Below, piece after piece: positions 1-6,272 of a DNA stretch of 7,601 bases. Each line of letters begins with the position of its first letter. The first letter of the stretch is position 1. The stretch is from Candidatus Kapaibacterium sp. (GTDB lineage: Bacteria; Bacteroidota; Ignavibacteria; Kapaibacteriales; UBA2268): contig JAUQWR010000550.1 of assembly GCA_030835065.1 (NCBI GenBank), positions 1 to 7,601 of the forward strand. The letters are read 5' to 3'. Position numbers and translations under genes: made by a program. The notes beneath the pieces are model-generated. The model was not told where the DNA came from. It ran no database searches and worked only from the letters and a program-made list of their open reading frames with translations.

Positions 1-733
1 ATATTTTAAGGAAACTCATCAAACCAGAAGAAATACCACCCCCCGACAGTGGCTCGCCCTCGCCTCTCAATTGCGAAAAATTAGTTCCGGTACCCGAACC
101 AAATTTAAAAATTCTAGCTTCTCTAGTTAAAAGATCAAAAATACCGCCTTCGCTCAATAAGTCATCATCGATAGATTGAATAAAACAAGCATGAGGCTGT
201 GGTCTGGTATAAGCATCCGAAGATTCTTTGAGTTTTCCGGTTTCAGGATCAACAAAAAAGTGCCCTTGTTTCTTACCGGTTATATCGTAAGCATAAGCCA
301 ATCCGGTATTAAACCATTGAGGAGAATTTGGTGCAGCCATTTGGTTTATAAGCATAAACACCAATTCTTCGTAAAATATTTGAGCGTCTTCTTGAGAGCT
401 AAAGTAGCCATATTGCTCGCCCCACCATCTCCAGGCACCAGCCATGCGATTGACTACTTGCTTTAAAGAATTTTCGCTTCCTAATTTCTGATTTCCATTT
501 TCATCTAATATTGGTTTGCCTAAGTCATCATACTGTGGCACACCCGTTTTTCTAAAATATTTTTGAGCCAAAATATCTGTAGCCATTTGCGACCAAAAGA
601 CAGGTACTTCGACATTATCCATTTGAAATACAACCGAACCATCTGGATTTCTAAGTACAGATGTCCGATTTGTAAATTTAAACATATCGTAAGGACTTAC
701 TCCGTCCCGAGTGAATTTTCTTTGTATTTTCAT
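1..733 (-). CDS. nrdJ: Adenosylcobalamin-dependent (class II) ribonucleotide reductase, N-terminal part
   Basis: This enzyme reduces ribonucleotides to deoxyribonucleotides for DNA synthesis, using adenosylcobalamin to make the radical, so it works with or without oxygen. I read 244 uninterrupted codons from ATG at 733-731 to the left edge, so only the N-terminal part of a protein usually well over 700 residues is here. Family hallmarks are visible: PNSPQWFNTG (residues 135-144), the HACFIQS segment with Cys183 at the place of the first redox-active active-site cysteine, GSGTGTNFS (212-220) and GEPLSGGG followed by SSGLMSF near residues 226-241. The start is fixed by an in-frame TGA (739-737) two codons upstream; the leader just before the ATG reads GCGGTGAAAG, a modest ribosome site. 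The gene follows the SIMPL gene on the same strand but a terminator and a long hairpin separate them, so it probably has its own promoter. No B12 riboswitch or clear NrdR box is seen. Family assignment is firm; the catalytic radical cysteine lies outside the window. Confidence 0.93.
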   Translation of the reverse strand, partial: MKIQRKFTRDGVSPYDMFKFTNRTSVLRNPDGSVVFQMDNVEVPVFWSQMATDILAQKYFRKTGVPQYDDLGKPILDENGNQKLGSENSLKQVVNRMAGAWRWWGEQYGYFSSQEDAQIFYEELVFMLINQMAAPNSPQWFNTGLAYAYDITGKKQGHFFVDPETGKLKESSDAYTRPQPHACFIQSIDDDLLSEGGIFDLLTREARIFKFGSGTGTNFSQLRGEGEPLSGGGISSGLMSFLKI

Positions 734-759
734 CTTTCACCGCTTATTGTTTTGATTAT

Positions 760-809
760 TTTAGTACATTGATAATCATCGGCATACCGAAAATTATCAA
801 TTCACTAAA
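760..809 (-). promoter_or_regulatory. Long imperfect hairpin in the nrdJ upstream region
   Basis: A 50-base inverted repeat is centred between 784 and 785, ending 26 bases before the nrdJ start codon. Going inward on the plus strand the arms are TTTAGT/ACTAAA (760-765/804-809), ATTGATAAT/ATTATCAAT (768-776/793-801) and TCGG/CCGA (779-782/787-790), around a CATA loop. Two symmetric 2x2 mismatches interrupt it, giving 19 Watson-Crick pairs of 23. In minus-strand RNA, one position of each mismatch becomes a G-U pair; in plus-strand RNA neither does, which favours an RNA hairpin in the nrdJ direction. No U-run follows, so it is not a normal terminator. It could be a 5' UTR element, a processing site, an operator or a dispersed repeat. 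Confidence 0.6.
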
Positions 810-813
810 TTAG

Positions 814-851
814 AGATTAAAAGGAGCTGCTCACATAATTATGAACAGCTC
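814..851 (-). terminator. Intrinsic terminator of the SIMPL-domain gene
   Basis: In the minus-strand transcript GAGCTGUUC (851-843) pairs with GAGCAGCUC (832-824): nine pairs with one G-U, closing a 10-base loop, followed by CUUUUAAU (823 downward). It begins 9 bases after the stop codon of the SIMPL gene. On the plus strand the G-U becomes a C/A mismatch, so the structure suits minus-strand transcription. Confidence 0.75.
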
Positions 852-860
852 GAAATTTAA

Positions 861-1607
861 TTAATCTATATAATACTGCATAGTTACAACAGCTTTAATC
901 GACTTTTTAATCGAAGACAAATCGTAAGAGCCAAAGTCAGAAACTTCAGTAGAATGCAAAGGTGTAATTTGGAAAACTCCTTGCTCAGCCGATTTCAATC
1001 CTCCAACACTCGATCCAGTATTGTTAGCCAATTGTTCGGCACGTTTTTTAGCATCCTTCGAAGCTTCGCCAATCATCTGCACCTTCATATCATTAAGTTT
1101 AGTAAAATAATATTCAGGTGGCATAGATTGAAGCTCTATACCTTCTCTAATCAATTCAGTAACTTCTTTAGATGTCTTGTTTATCAATTCGACATTTTTT
1201 GAAGTAATTACAATAGTTTGTTCTAAAGTAAAACCTTCGCGCTGGCCAGTAGAAATGCCATCGGAATTTACTCTATAATTGACCATAGTATTTATAGAAT
1301 TCACTTCAATTTGGTTTTTTGCAATACCTTTCGATTCGAGATAAGAAGAAATTCTCTGAATATCCTTTTGCACTTTATCATAGCCGGAAGCCAGATCGAG
1401 TGTAGATATTGAAAAAGAAAGTCTCCAAACAGCAAGATCGCTAGTGATTTCTTTTTCGGCATATCCTTTAACGTAAAGGTATTGATCATACTTTTTAAGA
1501 GACTTAAAAGCCCCACCGAGAATCAACGCAGCAACAATTAAACCCAAAGCTAAGCTTACGCCTAATATTGCCAATCCTGAGCGCGAAGATGAATTATTTT
1601 CGCTCAT
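861..1607 (-). CDS. SIMPL-domain (DUF541) membrane-anchored periplasmic protein
   Basis: The 248-residue protein has a short polar N-terminus, one hydrophobic segment (about residues 12-34) that should act as a signal anchor, and a SIMPL/DUF541 domain over the rest. Typical SIMPL features are the opening strand YVKGYAEKEITSDLAVW (45-61), the regular alternation of helices and strands, the conserved middle stretch around FTLEQTIVIT (126-135), and the helix with DAKKRAEQLA (185-194) followed by GL and a C-terminal strand. Members are envelope proteins (for example E. coli YggE, and BP26 of Brucella); roles are loosely linked to oxidative stress or oligomeric channel-like assemblies, and none can be fixed here. 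The ATG at 1607 is preceded by AGAGGGGAAACTT, a good ribosome site. It has its own terminator, and the gap upstream is long, so it is probably monocistronic. Family call is strong, biochemical role unknown. Confidence 0.88.
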   Translation of the reverse strand: MSENNSSSRSGLAILGVSLALGLIVAALILGGAFKSLKKYDQYLYVKGYAEKEITSDLAVWRLSFSISTLDLASGYDKVQKDIQRISSYLESKGIAKNQIEVNSINTMVNYRVNSDGISTGQREGFTLEQTIVITSKNVELINKTSKEVTELIREGIELQSMPPEYYFTKLNDMKVQMIGEASKDAKKRAEQLANNTGSSVGGLKSAEQGVFQITPLHSTEVSDFGSYDLSSIKKSIKAVVTMQYYID

Positions 1608-1964
1608 AAGTTTCCCCTCTTTTCAAAAAAATTGAGTTTCAATTTATAAAAAAAATCATAAAAAACACTTTTTATGACGAGTTATTTTTTCCACATCACA
1701 TGTTAATATCAAGACGTCAAGATACGCCCTTATCGTTGAAATTCAACTACTTATGCGACGACTGTGATTTTCCGTTAATGGAAATGTCAATATTCGTTTT
1801 GGTCACTGTTTGGTATAAAACAAGACAAATCAAAACTTTAATTATTTCGAACTTTTTGAAAAAAATTAAAAGATTTTTTTTCGTTCAGAAACAACTAAAT
1901 GCAAAAATAGGAATTCAAACATTTGCATGAATAAGTAAATTTACTAATAAACAAAAAAGCTGAA
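1608..1964. other. 357-base intergenic gap without a convincing gene
   Basis: This gap lies between the SIMPL start and the LysE-family stop, both on the minus strand. It should hold the SIMPL promoter and the end of the LysE-gene transcript. I see a hairpin CATAAAAA/TTTTTATG (1657-1664/1669-1676, four-base loop) about 50 bases before the SIMPL start, an inverted repeat ATGCAAA/TTTGCAT (1899-1905/1922-1928) and the 12-base palindrome AGTAAATTTACT (1934-1945). No clear U-tailed terminator follows the LysE-family gene. A 76-codon plus-strand reading frame (1700-1930) has no ribosome site or recognisable protein features, and I do not call it. Confidence 0.6.
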
Positions 1965-2687
1965 TTAAAAAGCAAAAACTATTCTAAGAATATCTGACCA
2001 AGGAGTAATTTTAAGAATGCGATAGCCCAAAATACCGCCAAAACTCAAAAAGGTAATACCGGCAAATTGTCTAATACGCCAAATAAAATTTTCGGGCATT
2101 CTGGATTTAAGCCTTACAACTATATTAGCTAAAACATAAAGCCAAAGAAAATTGCCTAAACCAAAACCAAAAGAGAAAATGAAGTTATTTAGAGAAGTAT
2201 TATCAAAAATGTGCCATTGATGAACTTGCATTCCAATATAAGCCAAAGAAGGCAAAAAAGAAGGATTTGCTAAATTGGCAGCAGCTACTCCCAATCCAAC
2301 AAAAAACGGACCTTTGTCTTTTAGATTAGCCAAAAACAATGAAGCTTTAGACATTTCAGCTTCTTCGATCTCAGCTTCCCTATCTTTTTTCTTTTTTAAA
2401 TTGATTACACCAATTACAACAAAAAGCACAACAATAAAAATTTGAAGGAAAAAAGTAAGCAAAGGATGGCGAGAAGTAAAATCGCTGGCAGAAGCATAAA
2501 CAATAGAAGTAGCAAACATAGCTATAAGCGAAAAGAAGAAATCGATAAAGCCAGAACCACCGGCTAAATATACCGCCGGTTTAATGCCTTTCGAAATCCC
2601 CATCTTCATTGCCGATACTGCTACCGGTCCCGGCAAAATAGCCAGAACAAATGCTATCACAGTGCCTGCTACTAAAGCTGTAAACAT
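1965..2687 (-). CDS. LysE/RhtB-family amino-acid exporter-like membrane protein
   Basis: This 240-residue inner-membrane protein belongs to the LysE/RhtB translocator family, whose known members export amino acids or similar small metabolites. The family signature is near the N-terminus: LPGPVAVSAMKMGISKG (residues 18-34), in which the LPGP lies in the first membrane helix. Further hydrophobic segments are near 48-66, 77-97, 127-148, 167-193 and 207-224. A charged cytoplasmic loop with KKKKDREAEIEEAE (98-111) separates the halves, and NP (141-142) sits at the start of the second half. I chose ATG at 2687 because AGAGGT lies just ahead of it and it gives the usual family N-terminus. An in-frame GTG at 2708 would add seven residues but has no clear ribosome site. 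The MFS gene lies upstream on the same strand, 156 bases away, without an obvious terminator between, so co-transcription is possible. The substrate cannot be predicted. Confidence 0.87.
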   Translation of the reverse strand: MFTALVAGTVIAFVLAILPGPVAVSAMKMGISKGIKPAVYLAGGSGFIDFFFSLIAMFATSIVYASASDFTSRHPLLTFFLQIFIVVLFVVIGVINLKKKKDREAEIEEAEMSKASLFLANLKDKGPFFVGLGVAAANLANPSFLPSLAYIGMQVHQWHIFDNTSLNNFIFSFGFGLGNFLWLYVLANIVVRLKSRMPENFIWRIRQFAGITFLSFGGILGYRILKITPWSDILRIVFAF

Positions 2688-2843
2688 GATACCTCTATAA
2701 TGTTTCACCCCATGTGCAAAAAATTACACACTTAATATAATAATATTTTTAGAAAAAAACATCTTTTTTCTTTTAGTTTCGCTTAAAATTCGTTTTTTTA
2801 TAGCTTATTTTATCTTAATTTTATTTTAAATTAAATTCAATAA

Positions 2844-4016
2844 TCAACTCTCAATCAATCTGTTTTTTTCATAAGTCCTAATTACTTTAAATTTGAAAAT
2901 TACAAATGCAAATATCATTATTATCGAACATATTATATATGAAAAACTAATTGAAAACCAATCAGATAATAGTCCAACAATTATTGAACCTCCACCTATT
3001 CCTAAATCAAATGCAGTTATTACTGTTGCATTAGCCGCACCTCTCGAATATTTATCAACCATATTATTTGCCATAGCTTGAAATGTAGGCATCATCACTC
3101 CTGCCCCAAATCCTAATAATATTGATGACAAATAGAAAAAGATATAATTATTTGATAATGCTAATAATAATAATCCAATCGCCATAAACGAAAAACCAAA
3201 GCCAAGTATTCTATTAGGACCTTGCTGGTCAAATATTTTACCAGAACTTATTCTCGAGATTGCGATCCCTGCTGCCAATATAATAAAAAACAAACCCTTG
3301 TCTTGTATTGCTAACTCTTGTTGATATATTGTTACATAGGATACTACTGCTCCATAGCAGATGCCGAATAATAATTGCAGAGCAGCAATAGATATTACTC
3401 GTTTCTCTATTAATCCGTTTGCTTTCTTAACTGAATTATTTGGCTTAAATTCTGGATATTTTATAAATAGTGTCAATACAAAACCAAACAAGGCTAATAC
3501 CATTCCCGTAACAAACAGAAATTGGTATCCATACATAGGAACAATTGATTGGGCAATAACCGGACCAATAGCCATCGCAATTGTCCACGAAAGACCATAT
3601 ATTCCAATTCCTTCGCCTCTTTTTTCGGGTGCTAATATATCAATTAATAGTGTAGATCCACCTGTAGTAGTAATACCCCACGATAGACCGTGAAATAACC
3701 TCAAAATCAACAAAACAATAAATCCACCAACCAGTGCATAAAGCCCAAATGACAACGAAAAAATTATAAAACTTAAAATAAAAATCGCTTTCCTGCCATA
3801 GTTATCGAGCATTTTTCCTGCTAATGGTCTTATTAACAAAGCACTCAATGTATAAGCTGCTAATGCAAGCCCCACATTGCTTTTATTCTGACCAAGCTCA
3901 TTTACTATAAATGTAGGCAGGCTGGGCAACAAAAAATAAAAACTAATTGCCATTAATAAATTTGCTATTGCTAAAAGTAAAAAATTTCTTGTCCAAAGCT
4001 TGTTTTGTTCATTCAT
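2844..4016 (-). CDS. Major facilitator superfamily transporter (drug/metabolite efflux type)
   Basis: The 390-residue protein has about twelve hydrophobic segments in two six-helix halves, split by a polar loop around residues 187-205. MFS motif A is clear in the loop between helices 2 and 3: GKMLDNYGRK (67-76), with the conserved Gly, Asp, Gly and Arg. RLFHGLSWG (106-114) matches motif B, with its arginine, in helix 4, and GP (151-152) in helix 5 fits the antiporter-type motif C region. A weaker copy of motif A, SGKIFDQQG (258-266), marks the second half. This pattern points to proton-coupled efflux of drugs or metabolites, but the substrate is unknown. I start at ATG 4016, preceded by GGATTGGAAGAATT, a reasonable ribosome site; a longer frame from TTG at 4052 would add a lysine-rich 12-residue tail and is less likely. 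The gene is divergent from the exported-protein gene at 4106, and the two share an 89-base very AT-rich promoter region. Confidence 0.9.
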   Translation of the reverse strand: MNEQNKLWTRNFLLLAIANLLMAISFYFLLPSLPTFIVNELGQNKSNVGLALAAYTLSALLIRPLAGKMLDNYGRKAIFILSFIIFSLSFGLYALVGGFIVLLILRLFHGLSWGITTTGGSTLLIDILAPEKRGEGIGIYGLSWTIAMAIGPVIAQSIVPMYGYQFLFVTGMVLALFGFVLTLFIKYPEFKPNNSVKKANGLIEKRVISIAALQLLFGICYGAVVSYVTIYQQELAIQDKGLFFIILAAGIAISRISSGKIFDQQGPNRILGFGFSFMAIGLLLLALSNNYIFFYLSSILLGFGAGVMMPTFQAMANNMVDKYSRGAANATVITAFDLGIGGGSIIVGLLSDWFSISFSYIICSIIMIFAFVIFKFKVIRTYEKNRLIES

Positions 4017-4105
4017 AATTCTTCCAATCCTTTTGTCTTTTTTTCTTTTCAAAAATTACATATTTTTACAAATATTTTCTTATATTTTTATAAAAAGGAA
4101 TAATT
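4017..4105. promoter_or_regulatory. Divergent promoter region between MFS gene and exported-protein gene
   Basis: This 89-base, almost pure A/T spacer must carry the start signals of both divergent genes. AAAAAGGA (about 4093-4100) is the ribosome site of the plus-strand gene, and GGAAG just outside 4016 serves the MFS gene. No exact TAnnTTTG promoter box is visible on either strand, so the promoters cannot be placed. The octamer TTTATAAA occurs at 4087-4094. Confidence 0.45.
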
Positions 4106-4942
4106 ATGAAACAATTTTTCTGGCTATTTATCCTAGTAATGATTATCAGCACTAATGTATCAGCACAAACCGATAGTATATATTTTAAGGTAAAATTATT
4201 AGAAAACAAAACTTATGATTTCGAAATAAATCATATTACTGAAACAATAAGCAATACTATCCAAGAAGATAATAAAGAAAAAACTGATTATGATGTTTTG
4301 GCAAACAATATCAAAAATTCTATCTTGATGCATTATACATTAAAAACTGGAACAGAAATTAATTCAGAAATTGATTTTATTTTAGAATATAAACAATTTA
4401 AAACATATAGAATTATTGGGAGCAAAATTGATTCTATTGATGGCTATTTAGACAGTTGTAAAATTTATGGTAGAATGAAAGGTCAAAAAATCTCTCAAAT
4501 TGATTCTATCATAATGCCCAATAAAGACAATACAATAATCGATATCTTTAAAAATACTATGCTCAACTTTGAATTAGGAGCAGAATACCCTGAAAAATAT
4601 TTAAAGGTTGCCGATCAATTTATGATGGAAAGCCCAATGAAATTACCATTAGGCTTTTTTAATTTTGAAGCAAATGTAATTAGTCGGTATAAACTTAATA
4701 AAATCGAAAACGGATTGGCATATTTTGATGTCAAACAAGACTTTGTTGGAAATGGTGAAAAACTTATTGATATGAAATTTTCAGGCTCTGGAACAGGAGA
4801 AATGATTTTTAACTCCAAAATCTTCAATGCTCTTTATACAAAAATTAATACAAACTTCAAAATGTCAATGGCTTTTACCGGTAAGAAAATTGAAATGACA
4901 ATGCTCAACCAATCAGTCACTAAATTAAAATTATTAGATTAA
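4106..4942 (+). CDS. Exported protein of unknown function, possibly DUF6263-like
   Basis: The 278-residue protein begins with a Sec signal peptide: MKQFFW, a hydrophobic core to about residue 17, then NVSA with likely cleavage after Ala20 before QTDS. There is no lipobox cysteine and no other membrane segment, so the mature protein of about 258 residues should be soluble in the periplasm or loosely held at the outer membrane. It is rich in beta-strand-like alternation, Lys, Asn and Ile. The layout (signal peptide, early section on a quantity to be reproduced, repeated IDSI stretches near 107 and 131, late GSGTGEMIF near 227-235) resembles Bacteroidota exported proteins of the DUF6263 type, but this is from memory and tentative. 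AAAAAGGAATAATT before the ATG is a strong ribosome site. Base composition is lower in G+C than its neighbours: two sampled 60-base lines (4201, 4381) have 13 and 12 G+C, against 27 in lines 1021 and 5221. No function is assigned. Confidence 0.8.
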   Translation: MKQFFWLFILVMIISTNVSAQTDSIYFKVKLLENKTYDFEINHITETISNTIQEDNKEKTDYDVLANNIKNSILMHYTLKTGTEINSEIDFILEYKQFKTYRIIGSKIDSIDGYLDSCKIYGRMKGQKISQIDSIIMPNKDNTIIDIFKNTMLNFELGAEYPEKYLKVADQFMMESPMKLPLGFFNFEANVISRYKLNKIENGLAYFDVKQDFVGNGEKLIDMKFSGSGTGEMIFNSKIFNALYTKINTNFKMSMAFTGKKIEMTMLNQSVTKLKLLD

Positions 4943-5027
4943 TAATTTGAATATTCTAAAACCTAATACTGTTTAATAAATAAGGTTTGTGATTTGCATT
5001 TCAAAAAAATCATAAGCCCCAAAATAT

Positions 5028-5065
5028 AAACACCCCAAAAATCACTAAATCTTTGGGGTGTTTTT
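5028..5065. terminator. Bidirectional intrinsic terminator between convergent genes
   Basis: A perfect 12-bp stem AAACACCCCAAA/TTTGGGGTGTTT (5028-5039/5052-5063) closes a 12-base loop. On the plus strand it runs into a T-run (5061-5065), ending transcripts of the 4106-4942 gene. On the minus strand it is followed by TTTATATTTT, ending transcripts of the MoxR gene, whose stop codon is at 5086-5088. Four consecutive G-C pairs make it the strongest hairpin in the window. Confidence 0.92.
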
Positions 5066-5085
5066 GTATATTTCGTTGAAATTAT

Positions 5086-6075
5086 TTATTTCATTGATTC
5101 AACAAGTCTGAGTATAATTTCATTAGGACTAATATTATCAGCTTCAGCATTAAAATTAGTAACAATGCGATGACGCAAAACAGATTCAGCAACATATTTC
5201 ACATCGTCTATATCCGGAGTGAATTTACCATTGATAGCAGCTCTGGACTTAGCACCTAAAACCAAATATTGCGAGGCGCGTGGACCTGCACCATAATTAA
5301 TAAAATCTTTAATAAACTGATGCTGAGTTTCTGCAGGGCGTGTTGCTCTAACTAATTTAACTGCAAATTCGAGCACATTATCTGCTACAGGCACCCTACG
5401 AATTAATTCTTGAAATTTTATAATTTCTGATGCATTCAGCACTTTATGTACTTCTGGTTTATGTTCAGCAGTAGTTGTTCTTACAATTTCCACCTCTTCT
5501 GCCAAGCTCGGATAATCCAGCCAAATATTAAACATAAATCTGTCTAATTGAGCTTCTGGAAGCGGATAAGTACCTTCTTGTTCGATTGGATTTTGGGTAG
5601 CCAAAACAAAGAAAGGCTCCTCAAGTTTATAAGTAGCACCAGCAGCAGTTACCTCGTGCTCTTCCATAGCTTGGAGCAGTGCCGATTGAGTTTTTGGAGG
5701 AGTACGGTTAATTTCGTCTGCCAATACAATATTTGCAAAAATAGGACCGGCAACAAATCGAAAATCCTTTTTGCCTGTACTCATATTTTCTTCGATTACG
5801 TCGGTTCCGCTAATATCTCCTGGCATCAAGTCAGGTGTAAACTGAATTCGACTAAATTTCAGATCTAATGCTTTTGATAAAGTTCTTATCAGCAATGTCT
5901 TTGCCAATCCGGGAACACCTATCAACAAGCAATGCCCTTTTGCAAATAGAGATACAATCAATTGTTCTATAATTTTATCCTGACCGATTATTACTTTATG
6001 TATTTCGGTTTCTACTTTTTTTATTGATTTGGATAATTCCGCAACTAATGCGGTATCATTGAATTCGTTCGCCAT
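5086..6075 (-). CDS. MoxR-family AAA+ ATPase
   Basis: MoxR proteins are cytoplasmic AAA+ ATPases that act as chaperone-like remodelers, often activating partner proteins carrying von Willebrand A (metal-binding) domains. All ATPase elements are visible in this 329-residue protein, a normal family length: Walker A GVPGLAKT (53-60, Lys59), Walker B IVLADEINR (116-124, Asp120 and Glu121), sensor 1 ATQNP (159-163), the arginine-finger region LDRF (177-180, Arg179) and sensor 2 GPRAS (264-268). The stretch PDLMPGDISG (81-90) is typical of the family. ATG at 6075 has no clear Shine-Dalgarno sequence ahead. MoxR genes usually sit directly before DUF58 and vWA-domain genes; here the downstream neighbour is a convergent unrelated gene behind a terminator, so this copy is a single-gene unit in this window. 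The family call is secure; the partner or substrate is unknown. Confidence 0.95.
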   Translation of the reverse strand: MANEFNDTALVAELSKSIKKVETEIHKVIIGQDKIIEQLIVSLFAKGHCLLIGVPGLAKTLLIRTLSKALDLKFSRIQFTPDLMPGDISGTDVIEENMSTGKKDFRFVAGPIFANIVLADEINRTPPKTQSALLQAMEEHEVTAAGATYKLEEPFFVLATQNPIEQEGTYPLPEAQLDRFMFNIWLDYPSLAEEVEIVRTTTAEHKPEVHKVLNASEIIKFQELIRRVPVADNVLEFAVKLVRATRPAETQHQFIKDFINYGAGPRASQYLVLGAKSRAAINGKFTPDIDDVKYVAESVLRHRIVTNFNAEADNISPNEIILRLVESMK

Positions 6076-6272
6076 AAATCACAAATCTGATTAGTTTAAA
6101 TAACAACAATTTGCAGACGCAAATTAGTAAATTTATTTTATAAATTCGACTTTATAAATATATATTATGTATTTTTATAAATAAAGTTTCAATTTCCCAT
6201 TAATAATTAAATTAATCATATTTAATTTCGTCTTCATACTTAATTATTTTTTCAAATTTGGTTTAATTATAA
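6076..6272. promoter_or_regulatory. Divergent AT-rich region between MoxR and Nudix genes
   Basis: This 197-base spacer separates two divergent starts, neither with a clear ribosome site. It holds three copies of the self-complementary octamer TTTATAAA (6137-6144, 6151-6158, 6174-6181), each followed by T, and an A/T-only inverted repeat AATTAAAT/ATTTAATT (6205-6212/6220-6227). CAAATTTG (6253-6260) differs by one base from the Bacteroidota -7 box TAnnTTTG and would start the Nudix transcript only a few bases before its ATG, but no good -33 box matches it. Both promoters must lie here; I cannot place them firmly. Confidence 0.45.

Noticed and set aside
46..54. GAGCCACTG on the minus strand, similar to the B12 box of cobalamin riboswitches
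   Set aside because: It lies inside the nrdJ reading frame and encodes the conserved GEPLS segment; no riboswitch-like structure surrounds it, and the nrdJ leader is too short for one.
176..466. Plus-strand reading frame of 96 codons
   Set aside because: It lies opposite the clearly conserved nrdJ frame and has no protein features of its own; the same holds for 563-772, which also covers the nrdJ start.
734..823. NrdR boxes expected before a ribonucleotide reductase gene
   Set aside because: No pair of 16-base sites resembling the NrdR consensus could be found; the only strong symmetry is the 760-809 hairpin, which does not match it.
1700..1930. Plus-strand reading frame of 76 codons in the gap between the SIMPL and LysE-family genes
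   Set aside because: No ribosome site, no recognisable motif or signal peptide, and a composition that follows the A/T-rich DNA; most likely chance.
4017..4052. Longer MFS start at TTG 4052
   Set aside because: It would add a lysine-rich tail unusual for the family, while ATG 4016 has a purine-rich ribosome site directly ahead.
4962..4990. Weak inverted repeat AAACCT/AGGTTT after the exported-protein gene
   Set aside because: Only six base pairs over a loop of about 18 bases, without a T-run; the strong terminator at 5028-5065 explains the end of this transcript.
5548..5868. Plus-strand reading frame of 106 codons opposite the MoxR gene
   Set aside because: The minus strand carries all MoxR catalytic motifs here; this frame is its shadow.
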